A stretch of 64,000 nt of DNA, taken from the NCBI RefSeq assembly GCF_007655005.1, contig NZ_SZVW01000029.1:1-64000 (forward strand). Reading direction: 5' to 3'. The notes under the pieces were generated by a model, which saw only the letters and a program-made list of their open reading frames with translations, was not told where the DNA came from and searched no databases. Shown piece after piece: positions 41,698 through 50,212 of the stretch; position 1 is the stretch's first letter, and each line of letters begins with the position of its first letter. A program made the translations under genes and the position numbers. This DNA is from Streptomyces tibetensis. Its GTDB lineage: Bacteria; Actinomycetota; Actinomycetes; Streptomycetales; Streptomycetaceae.

Positions 41698-43839
41698 CTA
41701 CGCAGTGCCGGGGAGCGGCCGGGAGGCGAAGGCGCGGGCGAGGTACGGGTTCGCCGTGGAGCGCGTGGGGAGGCCGAGGGAGGCGGTGGCGGCGGCGAGG
41801 GTCACCGCGTAGGAGTCCACCGCTCGCCGGACGTTCGGGGCGTCCCGGCTCGCTCCGGTCACGATGCGGTCCAGGTCGACATAGGCGGAGCGCACGATCT
41901 CCAGCCAGCGGTACACCTGCCAGTCCCTGCGCCAGTCGTGGGTGTACTCGGCCGGCAGCAGGCGCTCCCAGCGGCGGAACATCCGCTCCCTGATCTCCGG
42001 CCGGGTCGGCGTGAGGTGCATGTGCCGGACCAGGTCGTAGAGGGGGTCGCCGACGACGGCCATCTCCCAGTCGATGATGGTCAGCGCCAGGTGGTCGTCA
42101 CGGCGTACGAGGTTCCAGGGGTTCAGGTCCCCGTGCAGCAGGGCGGGCTCACGCTCACTCACCTCGTGCCGGGACAGGATCAGTCGCAGGCGGTCCGCGT
42201 CGGGCAGTCCGAGATGCCGCGCCAGTTGCTGCGACTCCTTCGGCAGATCCCGTACCAGCGCGACGAGCTGCTCCCGCAGCCGGCGGTGGAACCGGCCGTC
42301 GCCGGCCGTCGGATCGACCTGCTGGTACCGCACGCGCGTCAGGGCGCACAGCTGGTCCACCAGACCGTCGGCCTCGTGCGGCAGCAGGCCGTGGACGGGG
42401 TGGTCGGGGGGCCGGCCGACGTCCCGCGGCCCGACGTAGGTGTGGAAGGCGATGGTGTCGCTCTGCAACGTCTCGCCCAGTGCGAGCACCCTCGGCGCCG
42501 CCACGTCGGCGGACGACTCCTCGATCGCCCTGAGTACGGCGTGCTCGCTGAGGAAGCCACGCTCCCGCCGGCACACCTCGGGCAGCTTCCGCCGGACGAC
42601 GACTGGTGAGTCGACGCCCGGCACCGTCACCACCGTGTTCAGGTGGGCGGTCCCCTTGAACACCCTGCCCGCGGGAGCGGCTCCCTCCGCCAGCAGGGCC
42701 TCCCGCACCGCGGTGGGCGGGAAGTCGGGGCGCTCCGGAACGCGCCGGTCAGGGCTCCACTCGAACGCCTTCGCGATCCAGGCCCGGCCGCCGATGTCCC
42801 CGTTCACACGCGACACCAGCCACCGGAACAGGGCCCGTTTGATCTCGCCCCCGCGCGGCACCTTCGTGAGGCGCAACGGTTCCGCCGCCGCCTCGAGGGC
42901 CCGGCGCACCCGCGCGGTCGCCTCGTCCAGGCTCGTCTGCGTGAACGATTCCTCCAGGGACCGGGCGGCCCGCATCACGTCCGGGAAGACCGACTGGGCC
43001 CGCTCGAAGGCCAGGTAGTGCCTCAGGTCCCTGGTCAGGCCGTTGACGGCGGCCGGACGGACGTCCTGCATGGCCCCGGCCCACGCCTCGACCACCTCGG
43101 CCCGCTGGTCGGTCGGGTACCGCATACGGATGAGGTGCGACGCGAGGTCGTGCAGCGGGTCACCGTAGGTGGCGAGCTCCCAGTCGACACAGACGAGGGG
43201 CGGGTCACCCGCGTACGACACGATCACGTTGTCCCGGTGCAGGTCGGCATGGAGCAGGCTGAAGGGCCGCCGGGCCATCGCGGGAACCCGCCCGGCCAGC
43301 TCGGCCAGCGCGTCCTCCGGAATGCCGAGCGCGGCGAACAGCCCGCCGAAGGCCGTCCAGTCGGGCCGTTTGATCTGCCGGTCGGCCAGATGGACCAGCG
43401 TCCGGAGGAAACCCTGACTGTCCGTGTCGTTGCGGGGCCAGACGGGCGGAAGGGCAGGCAGCGCGCCACGCCGTACGTGTGTCAACTGGGCGAGCAGACC
43501 CGCCAGGGCCTGGATGAGCAGGGTGTCGACGGGCTTGCCGTTGCCGCAGACGCTGGAGAGCGGAACACCTTCCACAAAGCTGTGGACAGCGCACCCGTCC
43601 AGCGTGACCAGGCACTCCGGCGCGTGGGGCAGGACTGCCCGGACGGCGTCGAGGATCTTCGCCTCGTCCTGCCAGGTCCGGATGACGACGGGCAGCGCGT
43701 CCGGACGCCGGATCCGGACGGTCACCGACGTCCCCGCTTCACGCCCGACCAGGCGGGCCATGTCCTCCGTGAGCGGTAGGACGTAGTTCCGGTTGTGGTG
43801 GCCGCTGGTCGCCTGACCCGTCTCGACGGCCAGCTTCAC
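41698..43839 (-). CDS. fusion of two aminoglycoside-phosphotransferase-like kinases
   Basis: About 713 residues holding two complete APH/choline-kinase-type catalytic domains. The first (to residue 360) has LLHADLHRDNVIV and CVDWELATYGDP; the second (from about 370) has LLHGDLNPWNLV and IIDWEMAVVGDPLYD. Each thus keeps a Brenner motif (HxDLxxxN) and a DxE/DFG-like metal site. Length is twice that of usual APH enzymes (about 350). The substrate is unknown; resistance need not be implied. The GTG at 43839 was chosen because family members begin just before GQATSGHHNRNYVLPLT; an ATG 66 codons earlier is less likely. Confidence 0.78.
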   Translation of the reverse strand: MKLAVETGQATSGHHNRNYVLPLTEDMARLVGREAGTSVTVRIRRPDALPVVIRTWQDEAKILDAVRAVLPHAPECLVTLDGCAVHSFVEGVPLSSVCGNGKPVDTLLIQALAGLLAQLTHVRRGALPALPPVWPRNDTDSQGFLRTLVHLADRQIKRPDWTAFGGLFAALGIPEDALAELAGRVPAMARRPFSLLHADLHRDNVIVSYAGDPPLVCVDWELATYGDPLHDLASHLIRMRYPTDQRAEVVEAWAGAMQDVRPAAVNGLTRDLRHYLAFERAQSVFPDVMRAARSLEESFTQTSLDEATARVRRALEAAAEPLRLTKVPRGGEIKRALFRWLVSRVNGDIGGRAWIAKAFEWSPDRRVPERPDFPPTAVREALLAEGAAPAGRVFKGTAHLNTVVTVPGVDSPVVVRRKLPEVCRRERGFLSEHAVLRAIEESSADVAAPRVLALGETLQSDTIAFHTYVGPRDVGRPPDHPVHGLLPHEADGLVDQLCALTRVRYQQVDPTAGDGRFHRRLREQLVALVRDLPKESQQLARHLGLPDADRLRLILSRHEVSEREPALLHGDLNPWNLVRRDDHLALTIIDWEMAVVGDPLYDLVRHMHLTPTRPEIRERMFRRWERLLPAEYTHDWRRDWQVYRWLEIVRSAYVDLDRIVTGASRDAPNVRRAVDSYAVTLAAATASLGLPTRSTANPYLARAFASRPLPGTA

Positions 43840-44217
43840 GAAGGCCCGGCAGGTGGCGTCGTGCGAGGCGCGCTCCCCGTGAAGAGGGCGGGGAAGAGGG
43901 GGTGCGCCCACTGGCCGCTCCGGAAGTACGAGTGAAGCCCGAGTGAAGTACAAGTAAGGGGGTGACGGTAAGGCAAACCGTAGGTTCGCGGCCGGTGCCG
44001 CGCATGGCGGAGTGAGCCGATACGGGTCGGTTGCCACTCACCTGCGTGAGGTGGCGCAAACTCGTTCGATGGCAGGCCGGTCGGCCCTCTCACATACGAA
44101 CGAGGACGAGCGTTTGACTCAATCGCTGCACGGTGCGGGAATGCTACACCCAGTCGCCCCTCGTCCCTCTCCGACCTCACCAGTGCTTTTTCGCCCCGCA
44201 AGCGGGCAGGTGGGCGC
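43840..44217. other. intergenic stretch between the double kinase and the HAD gene
   Basis: About 378 bp. It has an imperfect repeat of gAGTGAAG (near 43930-43950) and a TTGACT at 44114 without a well-spaced -10. A plus-strand ORF at 44012-44221 (69 codons) has no recognisable homology pattern and is not called. Confidence 0.4.
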
Positions 44218-44961
44218 CTAGGTGCGCAGCAGACGCAACAGCGGCTCCAGGGACTCCAGCACCACATCGGCCCCGGCCGCCCTCAGCAGCTTGGCCTTCC
44301 TTCCGTTGCGCGCGTAGCCCAGGAAGGGCACCCCGGCCCGTCCGGCCGCCTCGTGGTCGGAGGGCGTGTCTCCGATCATCAGGGCGTCGCCCGGTGCCAC
44401 CCCCATCGCGTTCAGCGCCCGGTTCAGGCAGTGCGGATCGGGCTTGAGGTGACGGAGTTCCCGGGTCCGGCCGTAGATGTGGGGAGCGAAGCAGCCGACG
44501 AGGCCGCGGCTCGCGAGGTACGTGCGGACCACTCGTGGGGAGTTGTTCGTGGTGATCGCCAGGCGGGAGCCCACCGCCGTCCAGGTGCGGATCAGCGGGT
44601 CCGCGTACGCGGTCGGCCACGCCGAGGAAGCGGCCCGCAGCTCCTCCTGGGTGAGACGTTCCTCCAGCTCGGCGACCAGGTCGCTGCCGGGGTGCCGGCG
44701 GTCCACCGCCCGCAGCACCACGTGCGGGTCGAGGGACTCACGCTCGGCATCGGTCAGCAGGCCGTGCAGGCCACGGCTCTCGAGCCAGGAGACCAGGTCG
44801 GTCGCCACCTGCTCCGCCGAGTGCCCGGCGAACAGGCGGCAGATGGGGCCGTCGAAGTCCCAGAGCACGACACGCGCGCGTCTGGCCAGATCGCGAAGTT
44901 CGTACGGATCGTTCTCGGTCTCGCTCGTCACCGCATCAGTCTGCGCCGCATCAGGAGTCAC
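44218..44961 (-). CDS. HAD family hydrolase
   Basis: A 247-residue phosphatase-like protein with the HAD motifs in order: VVLWDFDGPICRLF (nucleophile Asp) near residue 31, ITTNNS, LKPDPHCLNRAL (Lys) and MIGDTPSDHEAAGRAG (acidic pair). The substrate is unknown. The GTG at 44961 uses the last base of the GntR stop (TAGTG), so translation is coupled to that gene; a GTG 11 codons downstream is possible. Confidence 0.85.
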   Translation of the reverse strand: MTPDAAQTDAVTSETENDPYELRDLARRARVVLWDFDGPICRLFAGHSAEQVATDLVSWLESRGLHGLLTDAERESLDPHVVLRAVDRRHPGSDLVAELEERLTQEELRAASSAWPTAYADPLIRTWTAVGSRLAITTNNSPRVVRTYLASRGLVGCFAPHIYGRTRELRHLKPDPHCLNRALNAMGVAPGDALMIGDTPSDHEAAGRAGVPFLGYARNGRKAKLLRAAGADVVLESLEPLLRLLRT

Positions 44962-45851
44962 TAGGAGAGTGTCAGGTCCGTCGTGATGGTTTCCCAGAGG
45001 GCGTTGAACCACTTCTGGGATTCCTTTACGAAGGCCGCGTCCCGCCGGCCCGTCCGCTGCACGAAGGAGAAGAGCAGGGACTGGGAGCCGAGGACGTCGT
45101 ACATGTCCAAGGTCTGGCTGCCCCACTCCTCCTCGCGCCTGGTCAGCATGTAGTAGCCGATCAGGGCCTCCTCCTCGTTGAGGAGATACAGCTTTACCGG
45201 CGGGGTGAAGGGCAGCGCCCGGAACGTGACGTGCACGTCGATGCCGTGCGTCGAGCGCAGCGCCCGCAGGTTGTGCTGGAGGACCTGCCCCTGGGCGTTG
45301 CGCATGGCCAGCCAGCGCTGGTGGACCGGGTTGTCGTCGCCGTGCGCCTCGACCGGTACGGGGAACGCCAGCTCGATGTCCCGGGACGGGACCAGGATGC
45401 GGACGTCGATCGACTCGGGGAGGATGCGGCCCTCGTGGATCAGGCGCAGCGGCTCGCCGATGGCGACCATCAGCGTCTCCGCCGTGTGGCAGACCACGTC
45501 GACCCGGACGTGCCGGGCCGAGAACGCCTCGGTCAGCCGCGGGGCCAGGCCCACCATGGTCGGCTGGGGTTCGCCACGGGCGGGCGTCGGGGCGGCGACC
45601 CGGGGCGGGCTGCCCTTGCTGACGTTGGTGAGGAGACCGTCGTCCTGGAGGACCCGCAACGCCTGGCGGACCGCGCCGCGCTCCACGCCGAACCGCTCCG
45701 CGAGTTCGGCCTGGGTGGGCAGGCGGTCTCCCGGCTTGAGCTCGCCGGCTCGGATGCGTTCCCGCAGGCTGTCGGCGATCTCCTGGGGCGATGACCTTCT
45801 GCTGCCGTTCGCTGCCACGTTCTCCGCCACGCTCTCCTGGGCCACGACCAA
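44961..45851 (-). CDS. GntR-like winged-helix regulator, paralogue 1
   Basis: A 296-residue protein. Residues 22-90 are a GntR winged helix (SLRERIRAGELKPGDRLPTQ, ERFGVERGAVRQALRVLQDDGLL). Residues 105-296 are a separate domain with VRILVPSRDIELAFPVPVE, LRALRSTHGIDVHVTFRALP and FTPPVKLYLLNEEEALIGYY; it differs from the FCD and UTRA effector domains. It is a close paralogue of the gene at 46224-47141. Start is TTG 45851 or GTG 45845. A HAD gene is coupled downstream; a promoter and operator are visible upstream. Confidence 0.8.
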   Translation of the reverse strand: MVVAQESVAENVAANGSRRSSPQEIADSLRERIRAGELKPGDRLPTQAELAERFGVERGAVRQALRVLQDDGLLTNVSKGSPPRVAAPTPARGEPQPTMVGLAPRLTEAFSARHVRVDVVCHTAETLMVAIGEPLRLIHEGRILPESIDVRILVPSRDIELAFPVPVEAHGDDNPVHQRWLAMRNAQGQVLQHNLRALRSTHGIDVHVTFRALPFTPPVKLYLLNEEEALIGYYMLTRREEEWGSQTLDMYDVLGSQSLLFSFVQRTGRRDAAFVKESQKWFNALWETITTDLTLS

Positions 45852-45895
45852 ACGCTACAACTCTGATCCACTTGACGGGAGTTGCTTGAAAGTTG

Positions 45896-45923
45896 TTTAT
45901 AACTAGGGGCCAAGTGGGGACAA
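45896..45923 (-). promoter_or_regulatory. probable promoter of GntR-like paralogue 1
   Basis: On the minus strand, -35 TTGTCC (forward 45918-45923) and -10 TATAAA (forward 45896-45901) with a 16-bp spacer. Transcription would begin about 40 bp before the regulator start, and the operator palindrome lies directly upstream of the -35. Confidence 0.5.
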
Positions 45924-45940
45924 CTTAATCAGAGTTGGTT

Positions 45941-45960
45941 GCCAACTTCTCGAAGTTGGC
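45941..45960. promoter_or_regulatory. operator palindrome GCCAACTTC-TC-GAAGTTGGC
   Basis: A perfect 9-bp inverted repeat with a 2-bp spacer between GntR-like paralogue 1 and the small membrane protein gene. The same AAGTTGGC half site makes the palindrome upstream of paralogue 2. Further CAACTT and AGTTGG copies lie at 45921-45940. Confidence 0.75.
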
Positions 45961-45998
45961 GGAAGTTTTGCTTCCGGACTTCCGAAGGGGGAACACCG

Positions 45999-46187
45999 AT
46001 GCCCGCCCTCGCTCTCCTCTCCGCCGCCTTCGTCGTCGCCTTCGAACAGATCGTCCAGTGGAAGTACGGTCCGGCCGGCCTCGTCGGCCTGATCCTTCTC
46101 ACCGTCGGCGTCAAGGCCAAGAGCCCGGCCGTCAGCTCCGCGGGAGCCGTCGTGCTCGCGCTGCTGATCACGGGCCCCGCCCGATGA
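45999..46187 (+). CDS. 62-residue membrane protein between two GntR-like genes
   Basis: Two hydrophobic segments (residues 2-17 and 26-58, PALALLSAAFVVAFEQIVQW, then LVGLILLTVGVK and VVLALLIT), separated by a short charged turn, with almost no soluble part. GAAGGGGGAA lies 7 bp before the ATG. No family recognised. It is divergent from paralogue 1 and converges on paralogue 2; both regulator genes carry the same operator half site. Confidence 0.65.
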   Translation: MPALALLSAAFVVAFEQIVQWKYGPAGLVGLILLTVGVKAKSPAVSSAGAVVLALLITGPAR

Positions 46188-46223
46188 GTCACCGCACCAC
46201 CCCGGAACGGCCCGTGGGGGACG

Positions 46224-47141
46224 TCAGCTCGTGAGCACCAGCTCCGAACTGATCGTCTCCCACAGTGCGTTGAACCACAGGTGCGACTGCTCCACGAACG
46301 TCGTGTCGCGCAGCCCGGCCCCCTGCCGGAAGGCGAACAGCATGGACTGGGTGCCCTGGGCGTCGTACAGCGCCGGCTGCTCGTGATCGGTCTCGGCCTC
46401 CCGGCGCGCCAGCGTGTAGTACGCGAACAGCGCCTCCGTGCCGTTCAGCAGGTACAGCTTCACCGGCGGGGTGAAGGGCAGCGCCCGGAACGTGACGCGC
46501 ACGTCGATGCCGTGCGTGGCGCGCAGCGCCAGCAGGTTGTGCTGGAGTACCTGCCCCTGGGCGTTGCGCATCGCCAGCCACCGCTCGTGCACCCGGTCGT
46601 CGTCGTGCCCCTCGACCGGCACCGGGAAGGCCAGGTCGATGTCCCGGCTCGGCAGCAGCACCCGGACGTCGACCTTGGCCGGTTTCAGCCGTCCGGCGTG
46701 GATCTGCCGCAGCGGTTCACCGATGGCGAGCGTGAGGGAGATGGACGTCAGGCACACGGCGTCGATCTCGACGTGCTCGGCCGCGAAGGCGTCCGCTATC
46801 CGGGGAGCGAGAGCCACCGTCGTGGGCCGCGGCGGCGCTTGCGGGCCGGTCAGCGCACCGACGGGGTCGGGCGCGACGGTCGCCGGACTGCCCTTGGACA
46901 CGTTGGTGAGCAACCGCTCGGACTGCAGGATCCGCAGGGCCTGCCGGACGGCACCGCGCTCGACGCCGAACTCGTGAGCCAGCTGAGCCTGGGTGGGCAT
47001 GCGCTCACCGGGGCGCAGCGCCCCCGACCTGATCCGGGCGCGCAGCTCGTCGGCCACCTGGTGATGTGTTCTCTGTGGCCGTCCTGACCTCTTCCGTCCG
47101 TTGACGGAGTCATGTTCCGGGTCCACAACCGAACAGTACAA
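46224..47141 (-). CDS. GntR-like winged-helix regulator, paralogue 2
   Basis: A 305-residue protein of the same architecture as the gene at 44961-45851: winged helix at residues 28-95 (LRARIRSGALRPGERMPTQA, EFGVERGAVRQALRILQSERLL), then the same C-terminal domain (VRVLLPSRDIDLAFPVPVEG, LLALRATHGIDVRVTFRALP, FTPPVKLYLLNGTEALFAYY). The identity is high enough to indicate a recent duplication. The start is uncertain (TTG 47141 or GTG 47126). Confidence 0.78.
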   Translation of the reverse strand: MYCSVVDPEHDSVNGRKRSGRPQRTHHQVADELRARIRSGALRPGERMPTQAQLAHEFGVERGAVRQALRILQSERLLTNVSKGSPATVAPDPVGALTGPQAPPRPTTVALAPRIADAFAAEHVEIDAVCLTSISLTLAIGEPLRQIHAGRLKPAKVDVRVLLPSRDIDLAFPVPVEGHDDDRVHERWLAMRNAQGQVLQHNLLALRATHGIDVRVTFRALPFTPPVKLYLLNGTEALFAYYTLARREAETDHEQPALYDAQGTQSMLFAFRQGAGLRDTTFVEQSHLWFNALWETISSELVLTS

Positions 47142-47212
47142 CTTCCCGCCATCTTTAGGCAGTTCAGGGAAAGGTGGTTATGAGCCGCTTCCAGGCGGAG
47201 ATAAGAACAGAG

Positions 47213-47229
47213 AAGTTGGCAGCCAACTT
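47213..47229. promoter_or_regulatory. operator palindrome AAGTTGGC-A-GCCAACTT
   Basis: A perfect 8-bp inverted repeat around one base, about 72 bp before the start of GntR-like paralogue 2. It uses the same AAGTTGGC half site as the element at 45941-45960, but with the arms in the opposite orientation. Confidence 0.75.
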
Positions 47230-47390
47230 GGGGAACATGGTCAGACCTTCAAGGGGTTGGCCACCCGCCCAGGGACTCCCTTCCGGAGGGGAGCCGGGAG
47301 TCCCGCCCGGCCGGTACGGCCGCACGACAACCACAACTGAACAGCTCGCTACGGATGCGGGTCCCCAGCACACCGGCAGGAGGGAGCGGC

Positions 47391-48653
47391 TCAGAACATG
47401 TCCGGGCACCAAGGCCGCCTGGACGTACGCAGCAGGGCGTCGGCCTTCCGGGCGGCGCCCACTCGTCCTTCGTGCACCCGCCCCAGCGCCGCCAGCCGCA
47501 CCGCCGACTCGTCCCCGAGCCACAGCGCCGCCAACTCGCCCGGTCCCAGCTCGAGTTCCGCGCTCTCGGTGGTCGGCGTGCAGGACGCCCCCTCCGGCGA
47601 GGCCTGAAGCCGGTAGCGCCCGCCGGTCAGCCCGTCCACCCCGGCGACCTCCAGCACCAGGGCCCCCCGGCCCTCGTACGTCCGCGCCTCGAGCGCCCGC
47701 CCGACGTCCAGGATCCGCACCCACAGCCAGTCCGCGAGCGAGGTGATCCGGGCCGCCCTCGGGTCGGGCAGGAGGTGCGGGAGCAGGTCGTCGGGCGCCC
47801 GCCAGCCGCTCTTCACCTTCACGACCCAGTCGACGGAGCAGACGTACTCCCACAGCGCGCGTTCGGCGGCCGGTGTCGTGCCGAGCAGCCACCGCACGGT
47901 CGCCGTGTTCAACGGCTGCTTGGCGTCACCCCAGGTGTCGTCCACCTCGTAGGCGGCCATGCCCTCGACCTCGCCGGACGCCGAGCGGTACACGGCGTAG
48001 AAGGGCTGCTTCCACGTCGGGTCCCAGCGCAGGGCGCCGGTGTTCGTCTTCCACCACGTCTCGTCGCGGTCGATGGCTCCGGGCAGGCCGCGACGCAGCC
48101 GCTCGTGCAGTTCGGGGCCGAGCTTGCGGACGTCCTCGCCCTCCACCAGATCGATCCGGCCGCCGTCAGCCGGGCCCGCCCAGCGGGCGTCGAGACCCGC
48201 GCGCGGCACGTCGACCGTCCACTCCGCCATCCAGGTCGCCGGCCCGAAGCCGTAGCGCCCGTAGATCGGGTACTCGGCGGCGATCAGCGTCGCGACGACG
48301 TCCCCGCGGTCCTTCGCGGCCGCCAGGTCCTTCGCCATCATCCGGCTGAGCAGTCCGCGCCGGCGGTGGGTGGCGGTGACGGTGACGCCCGAGATCGCGT
48401 CGGCCGGGACGGCGGCCCCGCCGACGGCCGTGAGCTCCTGGTCGAAGGAGCGGAAGGTCGCCACGCACCTGCCGTGGTCGAAGGCCCCGAGGTAGCGGCC
48501 CTCGACGAACCGCACGCGCCGGCCCTCGACCTCCTCCTCGGTGAGAGGGGACGCCCGCAGGAAGCCGGTGTTCACGGCCCGCAGCCAGTCGGCGAACTCG
48601 CCTTCGGTGATCGGGCGTACGTCGATGTCGTCGGCACGGGGCATGGGGGTCAT
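47391..48653 (-). CDS. Eis-like GNAT acetyltransferase
   Basis: A 420-residue protein of the three-domain Eis type: first GNAT domain (residues 12-150) with VTVTATHRRRGLLSRMM as the CoA loop, a second GNAT-like domain (residues 160-300) and a C-terminal sterol-carrier-like domain (from about 310, ASPEGASCTPTTESAELELGP). Mycobacterial Eis acetylates aminoglycosides and host proteins; Streptomyces members are uncharacterised. The C-terminal carboxylate (PDMF end) matches the Eis catalytic use of the C-terminus. A 26-bp tandem repeat lies just upstream. Confidence 0.85.
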   Translation of the reverse strand: MTPMPRADDIDVRPITEGEFADWLRAVNTGFLRASPLTEEEVEGRRVRFVEGRYLGAFDHGRCVATFRSFDQELTAVGGAAVPADAISGVTVTATHRRRGLLSRMMAKDLAAAKDRGDVVATLIAAEYPIYGRYGFGPATWMAEWTVDVPRAGLDARWAGPADGGRIDLVEGEDVRKLGPELHERLRRGLPGAIDRDETWWKTNTGALRWDPTWKQPFYAVYRSASGEVEGMAAYEVDDTWGDAKQPLNTATVRWLLGTTPAAERALWEYVCSVDWVVKVKSGWRAPDDLLPHLLPDPRAARITSLADWLWVRILDVGRALEARTYEGRGALVLEVAGVDGLTGGRYRLQASPEGASCTPTTESAELELGPGELAALWLGDESAVRLAALGRVHEGRVGAARKADALLRTSRRPWCPDMF

Positions 48654-48724
48654 GACCCAACGCTAGGCACAGGACCGGTCGGTGTCGCGTGAATATCCGA
48701 CCGGCCCTCCCCCGCCCCCGGAGC

Positions 48725-48917
48725 TTCGGCCCCGCAGCCCAGCCCGGCGGCTCGGCCACGCAACCCAGCCCGGGGACTCGGCCCCGCAGCCCAGCCCGGC
48801 GGCTCGGCCCCGCAGCCCAGCCCGGGGGCTCGGTGCCGCAGCTCAGCCCGGGGACTCGGCCCCGCAGCCCAGCCCGGGGACTCGGCCCCGCAGCTCAGCC
48901 CCTGTGCTCGGCCCCGG
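48725..48917. repeat. 26-bp tandem repeat, seven full copies
   Basis: A unit reading roughly CTCGGCCCCGCAGCCCAGCC followed by CGGGGA repeats at an exact 26-bp period (48725, 48751, 48777, 48803, 48829, 48855, 48881), with a truncated eighth copy. Copies differ by a few bases. It sits between the 3' end of rsiG and the start of the eis-like gene, so it could be a terminator array, a spacer, or a variable-number repeat. Confidence 0.85.
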
Positions 48918-48923
48918 AGCGGC

Positions 48924-49556
48924 TCACACCAGCAGGTCGTCGACCTGCGCCTCCCCCTCGCGGTAGCGGCGCGCGATCTCCGCGCTGCACTCGTCGGCCG
49001 CGCGCTGGAGCCGCTGACGGCGCCGGGAGACCTGCTGCTCGTGCCGCTCGAGCCGCCCCATCGCCGTGTTCAGCTCCAGGTCCGTGCGCGCGCCGAGGTC
49101 GGACAGCTCGACCTCGGCGAGCATCTCCGCGGCCAGCCGCCGGTACTCCTCCCCCTGCGGGGTGCCCAGGGTGACGTGGCGGGCCGAGGAGCGGTGCCGG
49201 GCCGGGGCGTCCCGCAGGATCTCCGCCAGCCGCTCCACCACCGAGGTCCTCTCCGCCACGGCGACGGAGGCAGCGTCCGCCGGGGCACGCCGGGTCACCT
49301 CGGCACGCAGGATGTCGATGCGCCCCTGGAGCAGCCGCCGCAGATAGCTGAGGTCGGCCTCGTCGCGCTGGGCCTCGCGGCGCAGCGTGCGCAGCTCGGG
49401 CAGGCTCAGCGCGGGCAGCTGAGGCCCGGAGGTGTCCGAGGGCAGCCGCGGGCTGTCCGTGCGCTGTGTGGGCGGCCGGTGATACTCCGACGCGCCGATC
49501 CCCGTGTATGTCGACCGGAAAGCCGCCTGCTGCTGTCCGGTGCTTGATGTGCTCAT
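48924..49556 (-). CDS. rsiG: RsiG-type anti-sigma factor for WhiG
   Basis: A 210-residue protein that should form an antiparallel coiled coil. Two copies of the c-di-GMP binding signature E-X3-S-X2-R-X3-Q-X3-D are exact: EADLSYLRRLLQGRID in the first helix, and EQQVSRRRQRLQRAAD in the second. In Streptomyces, RsiG loaded with c-di-GMP holds the sporulation sigma factor WhiG inactive. A disordered first 50 residues and a C-terminal end at QVDDLLV are as expected. Start ATG 49556. Confidence 0.93.
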   Translation of the reverse strand: MSTSSTGQQQAAFRSTYTGIGASEYHRPPTQRTDSPRLPSDTSGPQLPALSLPELRTLRREAQRDEADLSYLRRLLQGRIDILRAEVTRRAPADAASVAVAERTSVVERLAEILRDAPARHRSSARHVTLGTPQGEEYRRLAAEMLAEVELSDLGARTDLELNTAMGRLERHEQQVSRRRQRLQRAADECSAEIARRYREGEAQVDDLLV

Positions 49557-49767
49557 GTGCCTCAACCGTCCCCTCGACCGGTGTGTGCAAGCATCGTGCC
49601 ACCCCAAGTGGCCGCTATGGGAACGAGTGCCCCCGATAGACCCCAGATGGGCGGTATAGCAGCAAAATACGGCCGTGCAGGGGCTGTTGGCGCCCGCGCA
49701 AACCACCCTTTCGGGCCATGCGCCGACCAGCCGCGGCGCGGATGTCACCGCCCTGCATGATGGACGT

Positions 49768-50193
49768 ATGCGAGCAGTGGTGCAGAGGGTGGACGGCGCG
49801 AGCGTCGTCGTGGACGGCGAGACCGTGGGTGCGATCGAGGGCGAGGGGCTGTGCGTCCTCGTCGGCGTCACCCATGAGGACACCAAGGAGAAGGCGGCCC
49901 AGCTGGCCCGCAAGCTCTGGTCGATCCGCATGCTGCACGACGAGAAGTCGTGCAGCGACATCGACGCACCGCTCCTGGTGATCAGCCAGTTCACCCTCTA
50001 CGGCGACGCCCGCAAGGGCCGCCGCCCCACCTGGAACGCCGCCGCCCCCGGCGACGTGGCCGAACCGCTGGTCGACGAAGTCGTCGCCCAACTGCGCTCC
50101 CTGGGCGCGACGGTGGCCACGGGCCGCTTCGGAGCGGCGATGAGGGTATCGCTGACGAACGACGGCCCGTTCACCGTGCAGATCGAAATCTGA
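49768..50193 (+). CDS. dtd: D-aminoacyl-tRNA deacylase
   Basis: A 141-residue enzyme that hydrolyses D-amino acids from tRNA. It begins MRAVVQRVDGASVVVDGETVG, and has the catalytic and substrate motifs SQFTLYGDARKGRRPTW and LTNDGPFTVQIEI (NxGP). Length and motifs are as in Escherichia coli Dtd. The ATG at 49768 follows a short leader; the gene converges on ygfZ. Confidence 0.95.
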   Translation: MRAVVQRVDGASVVVDGETVGAIEGEGLCVLVGVTHEDTKEKAAQLARKLWSIRMLHDEKSCSDIDAPLLVISQFTLYGDARKGRRPTWNAAAPGDVAEPLVDEVVAQLRSLGATVATGRFGAAMRVSLTNDGPFTVQIEI

Positions 50194-50212
50194 CCCGAAA
50201 GATCTACAAGTC

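Noticed and set aside
41698..43839. Aminoglycoside resistance gene call
   Set aside because: The APH-like motifs also occur in choline and macrolide kinases and in many uncharacterised proteins; sequence does not justify a resistance claim.
44012..44221. 69-codon plus-strand ORF
   Set aside because: No recognisable domain and no good ribosome binding site; it lies across the end of the HAD gene on the other strand.
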